In this document: one piece after another, positions 47,801 to 58,526 of the stretch
Position numbering within the stretch: position 1 is the stretch's first letter
Layout of the letters: each line of letters begins with the position of its first letter
DNA from: Epiperipatus broadwayi
Taxonomy: Eukaryota; Onychophora; Udeonychophora; Euonychophora; Peripatidae
Direction: 5' to 3'
Assembly (NCBI GenBank): GCA_028023455.1
Contig: JAQFVV010012416.1
Location: forward strand, 2,595,767 to 2,659,766
Length of the DNA: 64,000 nucleotides
Notes under the pieces: model-generated
What the model saw: the letters and a program-made list of their open reading frames with translations, nothing else
Databases searched by the model: none
Told to the model about the DNA's origin: nothing
Position numbers and translations under genes: made by a program

Positions 47801-49247
47801 TAATTTATGTCTAATGAATTTTATATATTCCACTTTGGTTTAAGGATGTTTTATGCTTACCTAAATATTAGTGCATACAGTGATATGGCTCTAAAAAAAA
47901 AAAAATCCTCCATTTTTATTAAAAATAAAATACCAAAATGGGATTCAAAACCGGTACATGTGAAAGGTTATTAGATATAACTGTGTCTAGATTCAGATAA
48001 TCTAGTGGCATCCTGCTAGACCATATTTACTTGGTATTTGTTTAAATATGCACTTAACATCAAACCAAGAAATGAAAGTGAGTAAAATCTACAGTTGGAT
48101 ATATTGAGAGGTATTTGATTGAGTTACCAGTGTACTCACTCACTTGATTTCCCTATACCTGAGTTATAGTAGTTCGTTCTTAATAATTTGTTTATAATTA
48201 TTGATATTGTGATATCTTGAGAAATCTAATTATAGAAATATGTTTAATTTATTCCTATTCATCATTTTAATATTTATAACCTCATGGCTATATAGCTACT
48301 ATCCAGGAGTATGTTTCATTTAATCCAATGACCCTTAATATGATTGATAACTCAGTCTGATCTTTTGTTTAATAGCTTATGCTCAGCAAGTTATAATGTT
48401 TAATTCTTTTCTCTTTGATATAAAATAAAAGCTACAATGCTTTTTGTTTATTAAGTATTTGAATATTTGACATTTCTTAATTCTTTTTGATCACTTTGTT
48501 TATATTACAATGGCAATATGTTTGAGATAAGCATTTTGATGTTTTCATATATTTTTGGCTACAATGCCTTTGGACTCAGGTAAAAATATTTGAATGGTAA
48601 TATTTTATCTTAATATCATTCCGATCGAAATTTAAGTTACAATATATATATATATTGTTACAATAGTTTTTTAATTAACGGACATTTAAATTTATATTAT
48701 ATATATAGCAAAATAACACATCTGAAATGTAAAAATTTTTCTTCATGGTTAGCTTTAAGTAAAAAAATACCTGATGGTAACATTTCTGGTTATATATTTA
48801 ATTGAGAAAAATATGTACTTTATTAAAAGATCAGTAATTCCCCCACTTTAGAACCAACTCAGTACAGAAAATAATAAAAATCAATGTATTGCAAATGATT
48901 GTGAAAAGTAAAAAGATATACGATGTCCAATATCCAATAGAAGATGCTCTTTTACCTACTTTATGTATATATATAGTGTGTGTGTCAAACTTAATTGCCA
49001 CAAACTTTTAACATAAAATACTTACTACTTTAGTACTTCTCAAAAAACATAAGAAAATGTTGTTTAGTCATTATTTTCGTATAATATCATTTTTTATATA
49101 TAAAAAAAATATTGTTAATAATAAACAAACCTAATTCCATTCTGTTAGATTTTCTTTTTAATGATCTCTACCGACAAACACTAAAAGGTTGAATGCTATA
49201 TATGTGCTAAAGGCACGTGTTCGGAAAAAGTGTACACATATATAATG
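44864..49247. other. AT-rich non-coding sequence
   Basis: No convincing gene in 4.4 kb. Items seen: a minus-strand frame at 46,400-46,606 reading SAATISVLRWNNLFLEVFDDDD, too short to call; an (ATC)n tract at 47,565-47,585; a B-box-like GGTTTTGAATCCC on the minus strand at about 47,940-47,955; and a perfect TATAAAAGC at about 45,927 without an associated gene. Confidence 0.4.
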
Positions 49248-49260
49248 AATATGTTTTGTT

Positions 49261-49357
49261 TTGTTTTTTTCATGTGTCAAAGCGTTGACCGGAAAGCGAA
49301 CCGGGGCCAGCTGCTTGGAAGGCAGCTATGCTAACCACAAGGCCACCAACGCTTGAC
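49261..49357 (-). mobile_element. tRNA-Gly(UCC)-like mini-SINE, copy 3
   Basis: The minus-strand core 49,352-49,282 (71 bases) keeps the tRNA-Gly(UCC) layout: acceptor GCGTTGG/TCAACGC, anticodon arm GCTGC-CTTCCAA-GCAGC with anticodon UCC, and B-box GGTTCGCTTTCC. The T stem has a C:C mismatch. It is framed by GTCAA on the 5' side and TTTGACACATG plus an A-rich AAAAC-type tail on the 3' side, the same frame (GTC...GACAC) as copies 1 and 2. The flanks AATATGTTTTGTT (49,248-49,260) and AAATATGTTGTT (49,368-49,379) look like a decayed target duplication. I therefore read it as a retroposed SINE and not a working tRNA gene, but a tRNA pseudogene is close to the same thing. Confidence 0.75.
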
Positions 49358-49379
49358 AAAAAAAATTAAATATGTTGTT

Positions 49380-51034
49380 ATTGAAAGACATAATAAAAAC
49401 AAATACTTTGTATGTTAAAAAGCATATATTCAATAGTAACATATGTGTACAATGTTTGAGTAACAAGTGATTAAATAAAAGGATTAAATAAAGCCAAAAA
49501 CTAATTAGAGAAAAGGTTAATTAATTTAATTAAACTGGAAGGAAAATAACTGACGAAAGATGCGGAAAATAATAAAGTTTAAAAACGTTTTAGAAATAGA
49601 TAATCCGACAGCACGACTTTGGAAATCAGCTTATCATTTAATCTATAATTATAATTACTGATCAAAACATCCAAGATCAAAACATATAAAAAAAAGTCTG
49701 GTCGAGTATGATAGAGTGTCTGCTCTCGGAAAGAAAAAAAAAACTATTTACCTTTAATTATAAAGGCATTTCTAACTCACGGCTTCTGAACATCATTTCT
49801 TATCAGTGCACCAGCATACAGACTAATAATTCCTGGAGTAATTTAATTCCTGCGATTCGAAAGAAGATCTAAGGTTGAAAGCGAGTGACTTTAGATCTGC
49901 ATTATATTTTTTGTAAGCCACAGGAGAAAAGTTTTCTAAGTATATTTAAAAGGAGTAATACCTATATAATCTAATTATTGAATTATATTATACTGAAATA
50001 CATTTAACCATATTGCATACTGACCACTCTGATTCTATTTATCGATTAAAAATAGATGTATTGTGTGTCTGCCTGCAAGGTTTCTGCAGCTGAACGTAGC
50101 ACTTGGTTTAAACACTGTCTTCATTATATTTTTTGTAAGCCTCAGAGTGAAAGTTCTGTAAGTATAATTAATAAAGTATGTTCTAATTATTGACTTATGT
50201 TAAATCATATTATATGAGTCTGATACTAATTGCTTGTTAAGTTATATGCAAATTTATTGCATGTCTGACTACAAGATTACAACAGCTTGATATAGCATGC
50301 ACAAAAGCCAATACCTTTTAAAATAAAACCAAAATATATGCAAATTGCTACTGTTGGGTGATAATTTTAGGATACTAATAGAGTTCAATGATAATAGTAA
50401 AATTCGAGAGCTAATTATGCATATCTAATAGTTGGGATAACTGTATTTTAAAGCAGGCAAAACCATTATATGTGGTGGTCATGTGATGTTTATTGGCTTA
50501 TAACTTTATTTTCTGATGCCATGAAGATTTAAAGTTTATTCATTAAAGACTAGGTTCTGTTTTCAAAAATAAATAGTCTTTTGTGCCTATTGTCCATGAT
50601 TTTTAACTCTTTTATTAACCTACTGTCTTCAGTCACTTAGTTTGGTATAGGGTTTGGTCATCATGAGACTTTTATGTCACTGGTCATCTTTGCACTAAAT
50701 GTAACAATGAAATTGTGTTTTTGCAATTACATTATCATTCTTTAATTACACACATAATAATTTTTATTCAAATATTTTTCTTTATATATATACTTAACCA
50801 ATTAAATTATACATGTCTTCAACTGTTTTGTATACAATTTAATACCATCAAATCAATTTTCGTTCACAAATGAATCTTCTTAAGATACTATTTTAAAAAA
50901 TTAATCACTAAACATCTACACCCTCTAATATTTCAAGTTATGTATAATTCAATTAAGTGTTTATAAGTTTTTGACAGCATTATGGTCATATAAGTTACTG
51001 GAAAATGACTATAAGAAACAATATATATATATAT
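49380..51034. other. Non-coding sequence with a diverged tandem repeat
   Basis: No gene is seen. Two diverged units of about 222 bp start at 49,900 and 50,122. Both have CATTATATTTTTTGTAAGCC, then GTAAGTATA-like text, CTAATTATTGA, and a later TGTCTG-C-TACAAG-TT--AGCTGA-like segment. A small FB-A fragment (AAGCAGGCAAAACC, GTCATGTGATGTTTATTGG) lies at 50,450-50,500. Confidence 0.5.
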
Positions 51035-51038
51035 ATAT

Positions 51039-53002
51039 TGTAATGGACAAAAGCTTTCTAGATTCGCATATACTGACCACAAGGGCGCCACTAGTCCGAA
51101 AATCGGAACTAGACATTTATTTTAATGGTGGACAGGATATGCAAACTGAAATGCGCTGAACTAAACTCAGGGAGAAACAAGAGATCTTATGGGTTGTTTA
51201 GACAATTGAGAAATAAAAGTACCAAGACATACGTCAGCCAAATAAATGTAAACAATTTGATAATTTTATTAAAAATTGGATGATAGAGTAAAGAAATCTA
51301 GCCACGAATACAAAAGTGACTTATATTAGCATACACATATTTATCAGAGAGCGCACATGAGTACGGCAAGCATGAAAACATTAAATGCTTTGGTAGCAAA
51401 ACTCTCTCATCTAAAAATAAAAGAAATGGACAGGATAATATCTTATCACTGGCAATCTATAAAATTACAAAAGAAACAGCAACTCAAACTTCCTGATTCA
51501 GAGATACAAAAACAGTTTTGGTCTTGTAGGAAATCAATGAAACTAGCGCGGATGATTGATCAGAAGCATTCTAGCTACTGTCGTTATAACACCGCAGGAC
51601 TGCTGCATGTAATACTACTTTTAAAGCAAACATGGTTGATTTCACATACAAGACAGCAAAATGATATTTGATCATGATCTTATGTAATCCAGAAAGAAAT
51701 GACTACTTTCAGGCAACCCAAAGAAATAACTTGACAAATAGCCAGCAAAAAAATTTTGTTGTTTGCAAAAAGTGCAAACCAAACGTGTTTAAAAATTCAT
51801 TATATTTACAACAACAACTAAGGGCCGGTGAGTAAATAAAATTTACGAAAACTGCCAAAGCATTTTGCAATAGTTAAAGAAATAATTAGGCGTATATTAA
51901 ACATATAAGATACAATCTCCCAATGCATCTCCTGATAAATGAAAATTGAAAACAAACTTGGAATCTTAAAACTAAGATTCCAAGACACACTTTAAATACT
52001 AAAAAAGGTAAATACAGATAATAAATAATTAAAATAATTAATACACTTTATAACATACTTATCATTAGATTGAGCAGAGATTTAATTGAATGCAATTTAT
52101 TTACTCTGGCTAGAATAAAAAAAAGTTTACCTTGCTGTAAGGCAGAGTTCTAGTAATTTTTTGACGAGTGCGCACTTTTAATAATAGTTCGTTTTCAGGT
52201 TCTTTGACAGCAGCAAGGTAGAGGCAGTGTTTATTTTAGATGTTCATGGCATGACTGAAGGAGATCTGGCAGGCATTGGTCCATCTTTTGAGTTAAGCTA
52301 GCAAGATATATTATTGGTTCCAATAAGTATAGCAGTGTATTTTGACATTGAAAGAAGCAAAATCGTTTTAATAATAACTGTAAATTTTGCTTTTGAAGAA
52401 ATTAAATGTCCAATCTGCTAATGGTATGAAGTTCCACAGATTCTAGAATGCCTCTTAGAAATCAGCTGAACCAAGCGCTTTTAAAAACCTTGTTAGTCTT
52501 TAGAATAATAGCAACCCTCCTCTTGTTGGCAGGCTATATATACCTCGCTACATTTCCCATGAAAAACTTTCATTATTGTCAAATTCTATGCCTCAGACAG
52601 GGCAAATATTAATTTCCTGCTCAATCCAATTTAAGAATTCCAACCAGGGATTATTGTAACTAAAATAACAACACAAAATTAAATCTCCACTTTTAGAATT
52701 AACTTTAAAAATGATTAAAATAAAAGCAACAGAAATGTAATTAGCAAGCTAGCTTGTTTTTTAATTAAATGGATTAAAAACAAGCAGTGAAAGTAAACTA
52801 TTTAAAAATAAATTAATTCTATAAATAAAAAATTAAACTGACCTATTTAAATATAACCGAGTATATGTTTTAATACACATACTCTTTTTAAATAATTTTT
52901 AAATGACTAGATTTAACTTTGATCAGTAAAAGTTAGTTTTATTGCTTTATTTCTTTTTTTTTTTTGGTTTAAACAATGATTGATATGGACTGCTCTGTCA
53001 CA
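51039..53002 (+). mobile_element. Probable solo LTR, type 3
   Basis: It starts TGTAATGGACAAAAG and ends CTGCTCTGTCACA, about 1.96 kb, with ATAT directly before (51,035-51,038) and after (53,003-53,006). The upstream flank is an AT microsatellite, so this duplication carries less weight than those of types 1 and 2. Support for the call: the start resembles the other two LTR types, an open frame begins at the same phase, and a CAGCAGCA...GGCATTGGTCCATCT interior matches LTR type 2. The 3' end is less certain than the 5' end, because it lacks the clear near-terminal hairpin. Confidence 0.55.
51040..51159 (+). CDS. Open frame at the start of LTR type 3
   Basis: From the second base of the LTR the frame reads VMDKSFLDSHILTTRAPLV and ends GGQDMQTEMR, 39 codons before TGA. 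The phase relative to the LTR start is as in types 1 and 2. It is the shortest of the three and its similarity to the others is limited to the first few residues and the overall layout. A chance open frame of this length is possible, so it carries weight only together with the other LTR copies. Confidence 0.3.
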   Translation, partial: VMDKSFLDSHILTTRAPLVRKSELDIYFNGGQDMQTEMR

Positions 53003-53007
53003 ATATA

Positions 53008-54250
53008 TATGTTCACTAGATGGAGCTTACCACTAGCTCCAAACAAGCTTTAATTATAACTGCCAACAGCAAAAGAATTCAAAATCTCTATAGGAAAATC
53101 CTCATCTCCAGACCACTACTTTAGAGCTTAATGGCTCTTCTCAGTGAAGAGTTAGGATTTCAAAAACTAGATCCAAAATTGCAACTCAGAGCATTTATTT
53201 AATACATTACGATCAGTTTGAAAACTTAAATTTTTCAGACACGTTAATGCCTTCAAATACAGCCTTACAAAACAGATAGCTATATGGGTCTGAACTCAGT
53301 TCAGTTTCACCATATATTAATATCTAAAGCAATATTCCATCACAAAAGCCTCCAAGGGTACACTTATAACAATTAATAAAACAAGACACAAATTGTACAA
53401 CTTGCCTTTAAGTTTGTGCTAAAATGTTCATTAGATGGAACTTACCCCACTATCTCCAAACATGCTTTAATTATAAGTGGTGAAACTGAACTGAGTTCAG
53501 ACCCATAGAGCTATCTGGTTGATAAGGCTGGATTTCAAGACATTTATGTGTCTGAAAAATTCAAATTTTCAAACTGATAGAAACGTATTAAATAAATGCT
53601 CCGAGTTGGAATTTTGGATCTAGTTTCTGAAATCCTAACTCTTCACTGAGGTGAGTCATTAACCTCAAAACCAATTGGTCTGGAGATGAGGATTTTCTGA
53701 TTAGAGATTTTGAATTCTTTCTATGTTGGCACTTACAATTAAAGCTTGTTTGGAGTTAGTGGTAAGCTCCATCTAGTGAACATTTTAGTACAAGCTTAAA
53801 GGCAAGTTGCACAATGTGTCTTGTTTTATTAATTATTATAAATGTACCCTTGAAGGATTTTGTTATGTAATATTGCTTTAGCTATTAATATATAGTGAAA
53901 CTGAACTGGGTTTAGACCCATATAGCTATCTGGTTTGTAAGGCTGGATTTGTAAGACATTTACGTGTCAGAAAAATTCAAGTTTTCAAACTGATAGTAAT
54001 GTATTAAATAAGTGCTCTGGGTTGGAATTTTGGATCTAGTTTCTGAAATCCTAACTCTTCGTTGAGGTGAGCCATTAAGCTTGAAACCAATTAGTCTAGA
54101 GATGAGAATTTTCCGATAGAAATTTTGAATTCTTTCTCTGTTGGCACTTATAATTAAAGCTTGTTTGGAGCTAGTGGTAAGCTCCATTTAGTGAACATTT
54201 TAGCATAAGCTTAAAGGCAAGTTGCACAATTTGTGTCTTATTTTATTAAT
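53008..54250. repeat. Fold-back array, family FB-B (two inverted, two forward units)
   Basis: A ~430 bp unit (TGAAACTGAACTGAGTTCAG start, CTAGTTTCTGAAATCCTAAC middle, GGTAAGCTCCATCTAGTGAA and CTTAAAGGCAAGTTGCACAA towards the end) occurs inverted at 53,008-53,330, inverted and internally shortened at 53,331-53,467, forward at 53,469-53,900 and forward at 53,901-54,250. The order is two minus then two plus units, so the whole is a large imperfect palindrome. The unit shares CTGAACT(G/C)AGTTCAG(A)CC-C/T-ATA with family FB-A. The last unit ends in the AT tract where LTR type 1 inserted. Confidence 0.85.
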
Positions 54251-54274
54251 ATATATATATATATATATATATAC

Positions 54275-57082
54275 TGTACCGGTCAAAAAGAAGCCAACAC
54301 ATCAACAAATCCAAACTCAAAGTCGGATTCAAACTCAGGCAGTTCAAACTGAATTCAAACCCAACTCACGAGCTCAGATCAAATCAATGGATGACATATA
54401 TCGATGGTACATGACTATGCGCCAAGGAACTAGCTCAACGGATGATGATGATTAATGAGACCCTTGATTTAACTCTAATGAAGTATAATAAAATAACTAA
54501 GAATCTTTATAAGTCAACTCATATATATATATATATATATATATGTTCGGGTTGCCAATACAGACAGTGAGCATTAATATTAAAATAATTTGAATAAAAA
54601 AGAAAGTTAAAAAAAACCAAATGTGTTAATAAAATGTTTAATAATAATTATAATTTTGTTCAACTTTTAGATTGTGATTATATAGATTACCTCTAGTCTT
54701 TAACTGGAATTTGTAATTACAACAAGAATGGCAGTCCTTATTATATGCCAATACTATTACGCAATATTCTGGAGTGATTATATATGTCTATGCCCTGACA
54801 AGTAAATAAAGGTAGATAAAGGTATTTGGCTGTGACAGGAATTATGATTCAAATTCTAAAGGAAAGAATGTGAGATTTATTTTCACATTCGTAAATCAAT
54901 TCACAAAGAGCAAGATACGTATTTAGGGCATAACTTTAATATTTAATAAAAAACTTACTTAATTATAAATAAATATGAATTTGTTCGACTTTAATAAAAT
55001 CAATTCATCACGATTTACGAGCATTAGAGCGGGCTTTACTGGAACTGAGAAATAAACGGTACTGACGACTTATGAGCTATAAGAATAAATATGAAAAATA
55101 ATGGCTTTGTCGGTGATTTAAGAAAACAGCAGGGCGGCTTGTGTTTTACAAGTCTTTACTACCCTTTTGAAGGAGATATGGAACACAGGGGAAACCAGGT
55201 CGAGTCATAGCTACAAACCTTTGGTGTTCCAAATATAAAAATGAGCAAGTGAGGAAGTGCTTTCTTCCTATTTATTAAAATAACATGAAGATCACCAATG
55301 ACAAGCTTACGAAGCATGAGATGGCTGGCGTCAGCAATGTTCGGAAAATGATGACTTGGTAATCATCGTATTTAAATAATAAAACCCATTTTATATAAAG
55401 AATGCTCTACATGATGACCTGATCAAGTTAAATTAAAGTCAAACGTGCTTTAATCAAAAAGTATTCAATGCAATTAGAAATTATATTAATTATGCCCTAA
55501 ATCTCATGCCCTTCCTGAATATTAATAGAAAGTATAAAATTTGAATTAGAATATATTCATTTAATTCCTTTATCGACCTTTTTGCGAAACAATATATTAA
55601 CGTAAATAAATAGATATTATAAACTCAGTAAAGTGGCCAGGAGCATAGGTTAGAAATTGAGCTAATAATTTATTATTATTAGCCATTAATAAAAATAGCA
55701 AAAATTGTATAAATCCTTCAACTCAATAATTAATAGAACTGTATCCAATGAGTTCTCATGGGTAAGAATTACTATAAAAATTAATATAATATTATTTAAC
55801 AAGGCAAATGCAATGAAGGAAATTATTATCAAGTTGAAGTTTTACTGGCATATAATAAAAATAAAAGACATTAATAATCATCTCAAATATATAATAAGGT
55901 TAAATAAATGAACCGCCATCATAAGAAAAGAGAAAGTTAACAAATATTAAATTTAAAGACTAGAGATTAAGATAGAGAATTACTATATAATTTAAAATAG
56001 CATTAATACATTAAGGAAAGAGAACAACACTTAATTTAAAGGTAGTGTAAAATAAAGTTCAAAGACCAGCTAGAAAGTAGCGGTTCATATAAGAAAGATA
56101 TTACCATTTCTTCATGGTTGGCTCCTTAGATTACACACGACAGAGTCCAGTTGGATGAAAAGTAGATGCGCATTTTGGAAAATTATTTGAAGGACATTTT
56201 GAAGGATTTCTCTAAGGTTTCGGCAGCTTATGATTGGTATATGAATTTTTATATTGCAGCCACATTGAAGATTTTCAGGGGACTTCAGGAACCATAGTAA
56301 AACTCCTAAAGTTAAGCCCCCCCCCACCATGGTAGAAACACTATTTTACTTCATAATTTAACTGGGCGACTTCTTCTCTAATAAAATATATATGGCTTCT
56401 CTTAATGAGGAATAATAGCTGCTTGGAAACTTTTCCTGGGATCTTTATACTGTATCTGATGCCTTGAGGCTAGCACTTCTTTCCTAATCAATCTTACAAA
56501 AATTTACTAGTTGTTTTTAGATACATTCCTTTGATAAGGCTTTCAAATTCATTAACTTGAATTCATTTTCTAATTAGAAAATGAATTTTTAAAATCAGAA
56601 AATGATTTTAATTAGGATCGTCCTTACACTTTAAATACTTATCTTTTTTCTAATTAATAAAAAACTTTAACCATTGTTTTGGAAAGGGAAAATCTGAAAG
56701 CTTATCGAAAGAATGTAGCTTTTAATCACTAAAAATTTAACATATTATTTAAAAGTAAAATAAACATTCCCGACGCAATGAAACTTTCGAACAATTATAT
56801 ATATTTAAATATTTATAAATATATACGCACAATCCACGCAGTTGTAATATATATAAATTCATGAATAATTTTATCATGAATTTATTAATAGCATTGATTA
56901 ATTTAAACTCAAACGAATTAATTTTAACACACATTTATAATAGTTTTTCTTTAAGGAAACTAGCGTGGAGTGAACGTATAAAGCCCCACTGCATCGGAAA
57001 TTCAAGGTTAGTACAAGGGTTTGAAGTTGGCTACATGTGAAAGATCATGAAGCTAGGATTGAACTTAGATACGACTGCTTCA
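54275..57082 (+). mobile_element. Solo LTR, type 1
   Basis: It starts TGTACCGGTC and ends GACTGCTTCA, 2,808 bp, with ATAC immediately before (54,271-54,274) and after (57,083-57,086). It is colinear with both arms of the 4.5-10.1 kb palindrome, with small indels. It proves that one arm is a complete mobile unit with TG...CA ends and a 4 bp target duplication, which defines it as an LTR. A near-terminal hairpin position and the perfect 24 bp palindrome (about 56,562-56,585) are kept. Confidence 0.9.
54276..54455 (+). CDS. Open frame at the start of LTR type 1 (solo copy)
   Basis: A 59-codon frame identical in length and phase to those at 7,152-7,331 and 7,382-7,561, beginning VPVKKKPTHQQ and ending GTSSTDDDD. 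Compared with them it has a few replacements (an A-V pair for A/V-N near residue 25, W for R in DIYRWYM). No indel interrupts it although the LTR around it has many. Upstream of the LTR edge the frame runs into a microsatellite, so this copy cannot be expressed as a normal protein. Confidence 0.45.
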   Translation, partial: VPVKKKPTHQQIQTQSRIQTQAVQTEFKPNSRAQIKSMDDIYRWYMTMRQGTSSTDDDD

Positions 57083-57086
57083 ATAC

Positions 57087-57365
57087 AACATTTGAGGCTT
57101 ATAACACTATACAATAAATATTGAAAATATTCACTAGAAAAGCATAAAGCAATAAATAACAAGATTAAAGTAATAATTTATTCTCTATGTCTCATTTGTT
57201 AATATAGAAGCTTGCCTAAAATACTTTGGTCAGAAACAATGAATATTTAAATCAATCATGCAATGTATCTAGAGATGTTACAAATTGATTGTTATAATAG
57301 TTGGTAAACCTTATGCTAGTTAGAGAGTATGTTAAATGTTTATTGTGTGGTGTTAAAAATCTTAA

Positions 57366-57413
<48 letters not shown>

Positions 57414-58189
57414 GTATGCAAGGTTCTCTATTTTATATATATATATGAATAAATTTTAATGTAAAAAATACTAAAACAGCCTTTTAATATAAAATTTAAT
57501 AAAATTATACCAAGAATACTTTCAACTCTTTCATGTCATATTTATGGATAGTCTCCTGAAAACATTAATGTTTTGCTGATTTGAATGCTGTTTGATTTTT
57601 GTTTCATTACATATTCATTTTGTGATTTGTATTTCACATAATGATTAGTAAGGTAATTGCAAAACTCATCTTAGACTTCATTTTTATCTTTTCTCTCTCT
57701 AGAGTTATAATAAGTATGCTTTTATAATTAGTTGTAATGGTGATAAAATTTCTAAAAATTGGGCATACCTGCTATATATTTTAACCTATATTTTAAAACG
57801 AACAAAAAAAAAAAGAAACGAGCTTTTGTATGTATTTAATTTGAAACAAAAAAAATACTATCTCAAAGTTGAAAAAAGGGTGTTGGCATTGCTTAAATAA
57901 TAAAATCTAAGCCGATTAATGTCTATATTTGGTGAAACTTCTCTATGTTAAAAGCAATCAAAGGTTACTCTTGTAGAAAACATGGAAGCAACAAAAACAT
58001 TGTCCTTATAATATTAATGAGCCTAATTTTCTAAGAGAATAAAGATAATTCTAGTAAATTATACTTTCAGGGAGTAAAAATGGAATAATGATGACATTTT
58101 TTCTACATGGGACTTTAGAATGGGAGGGGAGAAAGAAGAAAGTTTGATTATTTTTAAAGTTTAAGATATATTCCAAATTCATGAACCAT
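57087..58189. other. AT-rich non-coding sequence
   Basis: No gene is seen. A long (AT)n tract lies at 57,370-57,409. It ends at the target duplication of the RTE element. Confidence 0.5.
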
Positions 58190-58199
58190 ATTTCGAAAG

Positions 58200-58526
58200 G
58201 GCTGCAGAAAGGAGTTTTGCTATTAACTGAAAAGAGACCCTTTGATTCCTCTTGGAGGCCTTAAAGGAACCGAGCAGGGAAAATTCCTAATGTCCACTCC
58301 ATACGTTCTTGTCATTGCAGCTGTTATTACTATGTGATTATTCATATAGTATACGAGCATGGATGGGCTGCTCACCAACATGCATTAGCCAGCGTGGTGA
58401 GTTTATTGGCTTTTTACCTCTGAGTTTAAGATCAAGAAACACCATGGTCTTTCTTCTCAGTGCCTGATAAGGCAGAATGAATGTTTGTGTAACTGATAAA
58501 TATTTTCCCAATACATATATACAATT
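58200..58526 (+). promoter_or_regulatory. 5' untranslated region of the RTE element
   Basis: The ~327 bp before the ORF are also present in the minus-strand copy (32,228-32,466), there shorter by a deletion. Conserved text includes AAAGAGACCCTTTGATT, GGAACCGAGCAGGG and CACCAACATGCATTAGCCAG. Because LINEs carry their promoter inside the transcribed region, the promoter is expected here, but I see no specific motif that proves it. Confidence 0.5.

Noticed and set aside
49282-49352. Functional tRNA-Gly(UCC) gene
   Set aside because: The T stem has a C:C mismatch, the D arm departs from normal tRNA-Gly, and the flanks look like a target duplication with an A-rich tail, as in the other two SINE copies.
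51357-51671. 104-codon plus-strand frame
   Set aside because: It lies inside LTR type 3, has no recognisable motif, and no counterpart in the other LTR types.
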